This document shows, piece after piece, positions 12,001 to 21,331 of a DNA stretch of 64,000 nt. The notes under the pieces were generated by a model that did no database searches, had not been told where the DNA came from, and was given only the letters and a program-made list of their open reading frames with translations. This DNA comes from Polychytrium aggregatum (lineage: Eukaryota > Chytridiomycota > Chytridiomycetes > Polychytriales), in contig NW_026516322.1 in the NCBI RefSeq assembly GCF_025602895.1, positions 1-64,000 of the forward strand. Direction: 5' to 3'. The number at the start of each line of letters is the position of its first letter. Within the stretch, counting starts at the first letter, position 1. The position numbers were made by a program, and so were the translations under genes.

Positions 12001-13174
12001 TCCTTCGCAAACACCGCCCTGCTTGCTCGTCCACAGCCCGCACGATCTCGGCGAGTCCGTCAAGTTCATTGCACACGTCAAGCTGTGGTCGCTGGACGGC
12101 GACGTCGATCACAGCCTCGTTCCGAGACCAAAGTCAACCAAGCGAGGATCAGCCTCCGACACATCCTCGGGAATCCATCCAACATCGAGCTCAGTTGCGG
12201 TGACGATCGGTCCGCCGGCTGCACCGCCGGAAGCCGAGGGACACAGCTCGTCGTCGAGCCTGGCTCCAAGCACAGCATCGGGACTTGGGCCGGAGCGTCC
12301 GGCGCAGCCATCGACCACAGAGCCGAGCCAAGAGCAGCGAAGCGTCCCGCTGCATCTGGCCATGTTCGGCACGCTGGTGTCGCAGGCCTACTTCCTGTCG
12401 GACATGTCGGATGAGCAGGGAGTGTTCTTCATCTTTGACCAGGTGTGTGTCCGGATCGAAGGGCGGTTCCGGCTCAAGTTTGTCCTCAACGACCTCGATC
12501 AAAGGTGAGAAGCACGGGCGAGGGCGTCGGGTGGTATGCACGGGACTCGAAGGATGCTGGGCAGTGTGTGCCCTGTGACTCCACTTGGTTCGATTCCGTG
12601 TCAGTTTGACGATACTTGGCTTGATGAGCCGACATGAATCCCACCCACCCACTGTGGGCGTGACTTGTACTGTTTCCTGAGTGCATTTGAGAGATATCAC
12701 AAGTCGTGCTCCATCCCATGGATGCAGGGTTGTAAGTTTGCAACCTGCTTTCACACCAACCGGCCCAATTTTGTCTTCATATCCGATATTCCGAGTAGCG
12801 AAATTGTTAATACAGGTGGCGCATACTCCTTGGCAAGCGTCAAAAGTGAGCCGTTCATTGCATACGGCTGGAAACAATTCCCAGGAATGCAGTGTAAGTC
12901 CTGGGTGGCAACAGGGGCATGGATTGATTTGGCAAGTTGCTGATATAGTCCGGTGCACCTGCCCGAATGGTGATCTATCAATCGTCGAGAAACTCATCCA
13001 TTTATCCTGATGATCTTTCCCGTTACTTGACACCAAGTGACTACTCCCCTGACTCTTCGGTTCGCGAATCAAGGAACCGGGCTCCATGTTCGGCAAGTTA
13101 TCCGACAGAGTGTTGTGTCGGATGTTCATGATGATAGCCCATCAGTCCAAGGAAAGGACGACGATGTCGACTAA
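7418..13174 (+). CDS. Velvet-domain transcription factor A (5' exon not found)
   Basis: Velvet proteins (VeA, VelB, VosA, VelC) are fungal regulators with an NF-kB-like DNA-binding fold that control development and secondary metabolism. Readable exons are 7418-7558, 12037-12504, 12799-12893 and 13038-13174 (stop TAA). Exon one holds the hallmark QQPKRARCCGWGRNSDLRPIDPPTILQL. Exon two begins SPHDLGESVKFIAHVKLWS, contains a Ser/Pro-rich insert, then GVFFIFDQVCVRIEGRFRLKFVLND. Exons three and four join to FIAYGWKQFPGMQ plus LTTPLTLRFANQGTGLHVRQ, the end of the domain. All phases agree with the paralogue at 17968-19556. The first two exons are separated by a 4,478-nt intron full of simple repeats, versus 242 nt in the paralogue. 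The N-terminal exon, before a phase-2 acceptor at 7416-7417, was not identified. The gene could be inactive if that intron is not removed. Confidence 0.78.
8222..8272. repeat. 14-bp tandem repeat in velvet A intron
   Basis: Three and a half copies of a CGACACGGCAGAAT unit. It is one of many simple arrays in the 7559-12036 intron. Confidence 0.85.
8954..9044. repeat. (AGC)n trinucleotide tract, about 30 units
   Basis: Ninety-one bases of uninterrupted AGC/CAG repeat lie inside the large velvet A intron. The poly-Ser, poly-Ala, poly-Cys and poly-Leu frames it opens on both strands are artefacts of the repeat. Confidence 0.95.
9745..9880. repeat. Polypyrimidine TTC/ATTC-rich tract
   Basis: Irregular repeats of TTCC, TTCA and ATTCATTC on the plus strand within the velvet A intron. 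No gene is seen in it. Confidence 0.8.
11442..11590. repeat. 12-bp minisatellite (GATGTGCTTGCC)
   Basis: About twelve copies with C/T variation, still inside the velvet A intron. Because the unit is a multiple of three, it leaves open frames on both strands. Those are repeat artefacts. Confidence 0.92.
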
Positions 13175-15086
13175 ACTCTCATGATTCCAAGGAAGGTTGC
13201 GCACAGAGAGGTTGTCGACAAAACCTTTCCTGACCAGCGAAGCGGGTATAATGGGCGCAGAGGAGTTGATTATGGAGACCGATGTTGTGGGCTTTCCGTC
13301 GGATGATCCTCCAAACTATTGGTTTTTGTGACCACCATACTTGAAGGGTTTCGGAAAGCGGCGTGACACCACTGAGTCGAAGCCGATACTCAGACAGGCA
13401 CATCAATAGATTTTGATACCACTGCCTTGCCATCACGAGGCTGGCGAGTGAGTCGTGGAACTGGAAAGCTGCGACATCGGAATCGGTCTGGTGGCAGTCA
13501 TTGCAAGGATTGCAAGGATTGTCCGCACCGCTGTTTAGTGGTTGCATGTGGCCAAGCCGGATCGAGTTCTGTCCCGTCATGGGGTCGCTCCGATGTCTGC
13601 TTTGCTGCAGCAATCCGATCCTGTGCCTGCCAGGCTGTGAGATGGCATCGATTCAGCAGGATCCCGCTGCCTTCGTTTGGGCCTGGACCACGTTTCAGCA
13701 GCCGAAATGTCGTGGTGGACAGGACATGGCATCGCCATCGCAGACCAGCATCCACTCCTGTTCGCCACGACGACCATACCGCCATACCGCCATATCGCCA
13801 TGCCATGCCGACCCGCACGCTGCACCGATGGCACCGTCCATCTCGGCCACCGACCCTGCCACCGACCCTGCCACCGACCCTGGCACCTGCCGCCCGTGTG
13901 GCGGCGGGCTTGTTCCTTTGACATCCCCGACCAACCACACGGCTGTTGTCGCGTGTGGCGCATGGTGCCGTTGTCTCGTCGCCCCTTGCCATGTTTGCTC
14001 GGTCCTGTCCTGCTGCTGGCTGCGAGCCGAGACTGCCGCCAGAGCTCGCCCCGGGAGCAAGCAGGGCTTATTCTGAGGCGACAGGCACCAAGCACCGACG
14101 CTCATCGAAGGCTGTGGCTCTCGGAGCCTGTGGTTGCAGTTGCGACTGTGAACTCCAGTGCTGTCTGTCGGTGGTGGAAGCGAGCAGTGCCGATGCTCCA
14201 GCCGTGGAGTGGGTCTTGAGATGCGTCCAGCAGGACGGGCAGTCGAAAGGGCAGCCGAGAGGACAGTCGCCGTGAGGGAGACCGAGTGTCCAGAGCAGTC
14301 GTGAGGGAGCCAGGTGCTGAGAACGAGGCTTACCCTTGAATATGGCGGATCGTGCTCGGCCAAGAGACAAGTGAGTATCGACACTCCAAGGTCCACGCGG
14401 ATAGAGAGCTGCTCGCAACCAGGACTGGGCGGGTGTTGACGGGATGTTTGTAGTTGCTGATCGACATTGGACAGCCAACAGGTTGCTCGCTGCATGGCCG
14501 ACAGGTTGTTGACTGTCCCAGCTGCCAGCCCGACCGGTGCCTGGTTGCATCGGCGTCTGCGCCGACGTTCGCTCCTCCAGCAGTCATCGGACGGATCTGC
14601 ATCCACATCGCCGACGATTCTGTATCTTTGGATGGTCGGTCTGTCGCTGCAGCGAGTCGATATGACCACTGCTCCGTCGGTCGTGCTTGCGCTGCTGGCT
14701 GCTGGCTGCTGGCTGCTGTTGGCCTGTTGATCAGCCAGACTCGTTGGTGCGGTCCATCTCTCCGATGCGGTCCATCTCTCCGATGCGATTCGTCTCGCCC
14801 GTTTCATCTGTCGTGTCTGTTCCGCTCTCCAGAGATGCCGTCCGCCTGGGAAGCTGTCTCCGTCGCCTGATGTCTGGCCCACATCCCTGCTTTGTCGACA
14901 GTGGCTTTCTCCAGGTCTCGTCGCCACCAGTGCCGCATCGACGTCACCATCAGCGTCGCCGCTGGATGGATTGCCTCCGAGTCCTGACTTCATCGTCCCA
15001 GAACGCTCAGAGGGCGAGCAGGTCGACCCGACTGCCCTGGGTGCTTGGCGACACTGAAGATGCCTCCAGGCTGTGGCGACGGTGCT

Positions 15087-15150
15087 GTCCTGCGATGGTG
15101 TCGATGTCCTGCGATGGTGTCGATGTCCTGCGATGGTGTCGATGTCCTTC
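15087..15150. repeat. 19-bp tandem repeat, three copies
   Basis: Three consecutive copies of GTCCTGCGATGGTGTCGAT, with a partial fourth. Confidence 0.85.
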
Positions 15151-16298
15151 CACATCCAGAGCAGATGTTCCAAGCGGCAACTTGCCTCCGCTCTCGGTCG
15201 GTTCGTTGCCTGTGCCGACTTGTCACTGCCGATCCTCCATCGACATTGATCCATCGATTGTACCCATCGGTCGCTCTGGTTGTCGGTGATCCGATCCATT
15301 CGCTCGGTCGATCCGTCTGCTCGTCCTGTTGATCCGTCTGCTCGTCCTGTTGATTGCCGTCTCCGTGAACAGGCTTGGCTGTTGTCGACGATCCACCGAC
15401 CCAGCAGACACCCGGCCACCGCTCTTGCTCAGAACCCGTCCCGTCCCTGCACAACCGCCCTGTCGAATACAAACCCGCATCGACAGGCCGCTGATGGCCG
15501 TTCACGGACTCGCGGGTGTCGTCGATGATCGACCGCCGTTGAGGAACGAGGTGGGTGTTTATTGACCAGCACACTGGGCCTGTCCAAGCCGTGTCCGGGA
15601 CTGCTTGGATCGTCCGAGGTCGTGGGTTGTCAGGGCCCGTGGATTGGCGAGCCTGTGGATTGGCAACCCGACTGCTCGCCCGACGACGATCGGCTGGTTC
15701 CAAGCAGTGACCGTCGAGCCAGAGTGGCTTGTGCAGTCGACGAGCGACATCCGACAACAGACAATGTGCGATCCGCGATTGACGACGGCCGATCGATCAG
15801 GTGAGCGAGACAGAGGAGCAGGTCGGGATGGTTGGGTGCGAGTTGTGTCGTTGGGTTGGGACCGAGGCCGGGTGCAGGAGTTGCCGGTGATTGTCGGCCT
15901 GGCGATGATGCGAACAGAGACAGAGGTGGATGCGACGTCGCGGCCAGGGTGATCGGATGGCCGAGCTGTTTGCACGGATGGGTTGCAGTGGAGGATGTGG
16001 TTGCGACGGCGGATGTGCCGATGGCCGGGCGATCGCAGTCCAGCGAACAGCTGGTCGGGGTCGGCTGGCTGATCATGGCAGCACGAGTGGGTGATCATAG
16101 ATGCAGAAAGGTGAGTCTGGCATGATCAGTCGCTCCGAGCCAGCAGCCGCGGACTACTGGTCGTTCTCAGGATCGGCGGGATGCGACGATGTTGGAGGGT
16201 TGGCAAAGCGGGGGTTGAAGCGCCGCTGCACCTGGCGGATGAGCAGACCGGTTCCCTGGCTTGCAAACCGCAGGGTGATCGGCGAGGTCACTGCCAGG

Positions 16299-16348
16299 GT
16301 TGTGGTTGTGGTTGTGGTTGTGGTTGTGGTTGTGGTTGTGGTTGTGGT
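16299..16348. repeat. (GGTTGT)n hexanucleotide repeat
   Basis: About eight uninterrupted copies. It gives a poly-Val frame and a Cys-Gly frame that are not genes. Confidence 0.92.
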
Positions 16349-16870
16349 CAGTGCAAGGGGAAGCAGAGGAGACCGATTGTGTTAGTCAGCGGACCTGGCG
16401 CTTCTGCTGATGTGGCTGGCTGGTGCAGTGATGTGCAACTCGCTGGCCGAAACGAAAGTGCGGGAAAGGAGTGAGAGAGTGAAGAGGGGGAGGATGTGGC
16501 GCGTGGTGTGATATGTGGACTGTGGGTGCGCTGGGGCACTGATGTGCGGAATGTGGATGTGGTGTGGAATGTGTATCGTGGCGCCAGTGCAGAGGTGGCG
16601 TGTTGCAGGGGATGCAGAGATGCGGGGATGTGGGGATGGGGAATGGGGAATGCGAGGGTGGAGTGCTGTGGCGTCGATGGTGCTGAGCGGGTTTGATGTC
16701 GCCCAAGCCAATGTCCCGAGTCCCTGGGAGTCGAAGCATGGGCGGGGCCGAATCCAGGCAGCACGGGCGATGCTGCACAGGCGATGCTACAGCCACGGCC
16801 GAGAAGACCAGATGGCAGTGGAGCAGCCAGCCAGGCATTGTGTGCTTGTCGTTGCCTCTGATTGCTTGTT

Positions 16871-16950
16871 GTTGCCTCTGGTTGCCTCTGGTTGCCTCTG
16901 GTTGCCTCTGGTTGCCTCTGGTTGCCTCTGGTTGCCTCTGGTTGCCTCTG
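16871..16950. repeat. 10-bp tandem repeat (GTTGCCTCTG), eight copies
   Basis: Eight perfect copies, with a degenerate unit on each side. Confidence 0.93.
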
Positions 16951-17344
16951 GTTGTCTGGTTGTTGTCTCAGACACTTCCTCGACTCGTTCCGCTGCGACT
17001 TCCTCGTTCGTTCCAGTGCCTCGTTGCCAATTCCGCGACAGTGTTGTCACCAAGAAGGCATTGACATCCAATGCCACACAGCGACACCATCCGCAGTGTC
17101 CGTGCCATCCCGGCCCTGTTGTCGATGTTGGGGAGATGCCTCGACAGCCATCCCAGATCTGGTGCCTGCTGGAGCATGCTGCTCCGTGCGTCACTGCCGT
17201 TGCTCTGCCAGTCCATGTTGCTCTGCCAGTCCATGTTGCTGTCGATTGAGTGCCACGGCCGATCGAGTGACATGGGCGATTGAGTGACATGGGCGATGCC
17301 ACAGATCGTATCCAAACTGATCCTCATCCCGAGATTGTCTCCGT

Positions 17345-17418
17345 GAGTGGATCGGTGTGGATCGGTGTGGATCGATGTGTCTCGATGTGTCTCGATGTGT
17401 CTCGATGTGTCTCGATGT
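17345..17418. repeat. GGATCGGTGT and CGATGTGTCT tandem units
   Basis: Two adjoining short arrays of 10-bp units, the second with four copies. They lie downstream of the known exons of velvet B. Confidence 0.85.
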
Positions 17419-17967
17419 GACAACAGCCGCAACGACAGCCGCAACGATGGCGACAACAACGGCCACGGCTGCATCCACAATCACGGCGACGACGAGGATC
17501 GTGTTTTCGATCCACTGCGACGACCATCAGGTCCGTGACGGCAACCATCCGATCTGTGGCAACAATCACCATGTTCTCGAGCCACAGCCACAGCCACAGC
17601 CAACGCCAACGTCGGCAGGCTGGAACACCATGCGATGCAGTGTGGTGCGGTGCCGTGCAGTGCACCCGGCACCAATGTCCATTTGAATGAGGAGGGACGA
17701 CGGCAATCCGACAGAGGGTAGTCGAGCGAGATGTGCGGTGGGATGTGGGATGTGGGATGTGGGATGTAAAGTGCCGAGGCAAGGACCAGACCAGACCAGA
17801 CCAATGTCACCGACACCTTCGCAGTGCTCCTGCACCACAGCCAGTGCACAGTCTCAACCAAAACCATAGCCACAACCACAACCACAGCAACCAGCAGCCA
17901 GGCTGCAGACTCGCACCGAGAGACTCGTTTGGAGACACCAGACTGTTGAGCATCCATGGGTACTCAC

Positions 17968-19556
17968 GCTGCATTCCGGGGAACTGCTTCCAGCCGTACG
18001 ATGTGAATGGCTGGCTGATTGCCGTCGCCAGACACTGCCCACCGACACCGCTTTCCTCGCTGTCGGCCGCAGGATGTTGATTGCCGACCGCCGTTGCCGA
18101 CCGCCGTTGCCGACGAGCCGCCACCAAGTCGATCCAGTCACAGACATCAGCCAGGTTCGGGTTCGGACGCCACAGCGCACCGTCGAGTGCCAGCATGTTG
18201 TTCCAGATCCAGCCCCGTCGATCGCGACCAAGATGCGAGGATTGGGCGGATGGAGATTGGATCCAGTTCGTCAAACGTGGCATGGTGTGAGATGTGATGT
18301 GGTGTGATGTGATTTGGTGTGTGGGAGATGTGTTGCGCGATGCGATGCGATGTGCCGCACGTTGCAGGGTTGAGTATGCATCAAGCACATGCGAGCGATA
18401 TTGTGTTCGGTTGTGTCCATGTCGGCGGTGCGGTGGACAATCACAGCAGATAGAATTGGTTGCGCCGGCCATCGAGCCGAGCCGTCGCATTGAGAACATG
18501 GCCAGTGCGGCCAGAATCAGCACGGACGAGAAACAAGAACCGCAGTGGTTAGATTGGGTGCAAGATGCGACTGGGATGGATATGGGATGGACAAGCAGCC
18601 AAGCGACCAGCCAGGCGGCTCCTCGAAGCAGCAATTGACATTGAGCAGGATGACGGGATGTTATGGTGGCATGGTGACATGGTGGCAGGATGGCATGGAT
18701 TCGATCAGAAGGGATGGACGGAGGATTAGCGGCACGGAGGAGTCCCGTCGGCAGCGTACCTTTGCTGCAGATCCGTCAGGAAGAACTTGAGTCGGAATCT
18801 TCCCTCCATCCTTATGCAAACCTCTCCAAAGGTGAAGAATATCCCCGGGTCCCCGTCCGTGTTTGTCAAGGAAAAGGACTGCGATACCAGGCCTCCAAAT
18901 ATCGCCATCGGATATTTATGCTCAGGCCGCGATGGTGCATTTGATGTCTGAGGCACTGGGCCATCGTGCTCGTCTATTGATACATCCGCACTGCTCCTGC
19001 GGATAAGTGCGCCGGTCGTCCTGGGCTGCGAGCTCGGCTGGGAGTCTGGTGATCGGGCTGTTCGGTTCGCATGAGACCTTCGCTTTGGTGCGAAACTCTG
19101 GTCAGTGTCGTCAATCGCCGACCATAGCTTTACATGTACTATGAATTTAACGGACTCTTGCAGATCAAGCGGGCTGTGCGTTGCATTTCGAAGGGAGACA
19201 CGATTACGATTGAGCGAGCATGTCAGTATGTTGTCATGTCCACGATGTTGGGCATGCTAGTGCACGGAAGATATATGCTGCTTTCTCCTGCGAGTTGAGA
19301 TTGTTTCTATCGCAAGGGCGCACAGCGGACATTCCTCTGCATATTGATTGCACCCGATACGTAAATGCAGTCCATCAAGCAGTCACAGCTTTGCCTGCCC
19401 AGCCCTCTGCTCGACCTTTGCAGTATATGCCCATCTGGGCTCTTGGCCTTAAGCTGCACAATTATCGGGGGATCAACCGGGCGAAAGTCCGAGTTTTGGC
19501 TCCAGCCGCAGCAGCGAGTCTGCGCCGGCTGCTGGATTATATCCAGGACATAGGTC
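17968..19556 (-). CDS. Velvet-domain transcription factor B (both ends incomplete)
   Basis: Paralogue of the velvet gene at 7418-13174, on the opposite strand and tail to tail with it. Exons read on the minus strand are 19556-19416 (YVLDIIQQPAQTRCCGWSQNSDFRPVDPPIIVQL), 19173-18760 (SPLDLQESVKFIVHVKLWS, a polar insert, then GIFFTFGEVCIRMEGRFRLKFFLTD) and 18059-17968 (ISQPFTSYGWKQFPGMQ). The first exon is 141 nt in both genes and every splice phase is the same, so these are true duplicates that diverged after the intron pattern was set. Introns here are 242 and 700 nt. The final exon carrying the QG..VR end of the domain was not found below 17967. The first coding exon before the phase-2 acceptor CTCTGCAG was also not found. 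Confidence 0.76.
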
Positions 19557-21331
19557 CTGCAGAGAACGAGAGCGGTCAGTCCGTCAGAATCTGGTTGGGT
19601 GCAGCTGCACCGCCTGGGAACATCGGGCTCTCGGTCATGCATGCATGCAGGTTCCAGCACGGCCGAGCTCCCCCGGCCCTCCAAGCAACGAGCCAGGGCT
19701 CCTTGACGCTCCCCCGTTGCCTCTGCTGTGCCGCAGATTTCGGTGGCTGCCCGACATATCGAGCTTACCTGCCACTTGTAACTCCTTCCATCGCGACAGA
19801 ATGGGGCGACGCACTAGCAGGCAAGACGGGGGCGGACGTTGGGTAGATTTAACGACCGATCTTCGGGGGGTGAGTTTAGGTTTAGGGCACCCCCGGCCTC
19901 GGCGAGTGTGCTGCTGCCGGCGCTGGCCGCTGGCCGTCAAGGCGGGCAGATGGCGGTGTTTTGGTGACTCCCAAAAGGGCAGGTGGCCCGCTATTTGGCC
20001 GGCACGGCTGTCCGCCGAACACGCGGGGCTGCCTGCGTCGCGCTTTCGGTTGGGCTTGCCGGCTCCAGCGCGGCCCCCTTGCCGATTGCCTTCGATATTG
20101 TCCTCGCCCACCATCGATCCATCTCGTGCTGAGCCGGCTGATCGATGCCGCGGATCGGTCGGCAGGTTGTCTGCACCCAGCCGGTTTGTTTGTCGGTGCC
20201 ACTTGGCGTGGAAATAGCTTGGCCGAGTACTGCAACCCAAACTGTGCGGAATGGCCTGGCGTCTCTCGTCATGGATGAGGACGTGCGAGTCCTGGTCGAG
20301 GATCAACGTCGGAAACTTAGCATAGTGTGCCTCAGCCCGGCTTGATGCTCAGAAGCAGTGTCGTCACTTGCCATACCCCAGCCCTCGGCCCGATTTGTCG
20401 CCATGTCATGCACCTCCCCACCACAATGCGACAGACTGATCAGGGCTTGCGTCGTTATCAGGACGAGCAACGGAGCCAGATAGGTCATCAGCGACGCTTT
20501 CGTCATCGTCGCACTGGCAAAAGGCGAGCGAATAGGCAACAGACGACGCACGAATAGGCAACAGGGATGGGGAGAATCGGCAACACCACGCACGCAGAAA
20601 CCATCGCCAAGAAGGAACCTCGACAGGACCCCTGCCCGGTCTGTTTCCCCGGGCGGTCCGACTGGCTGTTGATCCACTGCGGGCCAATTGGATGTTGGTC
20701 ATCCGCCCGCCAACTGAGTCATTTTGCTTCCGTCGAGGGTGCTCGATCCGAGAGGGAGGCGGCCGTGGCCCGATCGGAGCCGAGTCGCCCGACATCATTG
20801 GGCCCCACAAGATCATGTCGGCGGCATCGCAGCCCGTGTTGCAGCCATCGCAGCCCGTGTTGCAGCCATCGCAGAGCCAGCTGCATGCTTCTCGCTCTCG
20901 CGACCAAAGCATCCATCGCGGCGGTGCATTTCACAGCATTTGCATCGCCTTTTCGCAGTGCCAGGCGAGGGACGAAGGGGAAGGAAGCGAGTTGGGCAAA
21001 TCTCCCACGGTACATCTGGAGAGCGTGAGCCCAACGCATCCCCACACTGCTCCTCTATCCGCGGCCTGTATCCATGCACGGCGACCTGGGTTGCAGTATC
21101 AGCTACCGTGGGCATTGTCGTGCTGGTGCCCGCTGGCTGGCTTGTCGCCGAGGCTGTCGTGGGCCGCAGGAAGCCTGCGGGTCTGTCTCGTTGCTCTCGC
21201 AGTCCGCGCAAGCACCGCCCCGATTTGCCTGCGATCGCCTATTGGCAAGCGCCGCGAAACAAATACAACCCGTCGCCCACAAGCCGTCAAGCAGACCCTA
21301 CCCTGGATCTTCAGAGAACTGAAGGCCGCCT
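19557..21331. other. No gene recognised; velvet B 5' region and P450 upstream region
   Basis: This stretch must hold the missing 5' exon and promoter of velvet B (minus) and the promoter of the P450 (plus). It contains a 21-bp direct repeat of the CAGCCCGTGTTGCAGCCATCG type at 20835-20877 and one short stretch resembling two telomere-like TTTAGG units near 19878. Open frames on both strands lack family motifs. Confidence 0.5.

Larger units (their letters stand above)
13175..17967. other. Repeat-rich spacer between the two velvet genes
   Basis: Nearly 4.8 kb with no recognisable gene. It holds dispersed minisatellites, listed separately at 15087, 16299, 16871 and 17345. There are also short direct repeats near 13850-13883, 14755-14790 and 15310-15350, and GGGATGT repeats at about 17742-17766. 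Long frames exist on both strands but have no family motifs and coincide with the repeats. The last coding exon of velvet B should lie here but was not found. Confidence 0.6.

Noticed and set aside
12585-12600. GGTTCGATTCC resembling a tRNA B box
   Set aside because: The surrounding bases do not form a T stem, and no matching A box or acceptor stem was found; it lies in a velvet A intron.
13695-15419. A 574-codon minus-strand frame
   Set aside because: No recognisable domain, low-complexity Ser/Thr/Arg content, and it spans several minisatellites; chance open frame in GC-rich DNA.
2376-17418. CRISPR array among the many short tandem arrays
   Set aside because: The arrays are head-to-tail repeats without unique spacers, and the genome is eukaryotic.
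19870-19890. Two TTTAGG-like units suggesting an interstitial telomere
   Set aside because: Only two units, and not a run of the same repeat; too short to mean anything.
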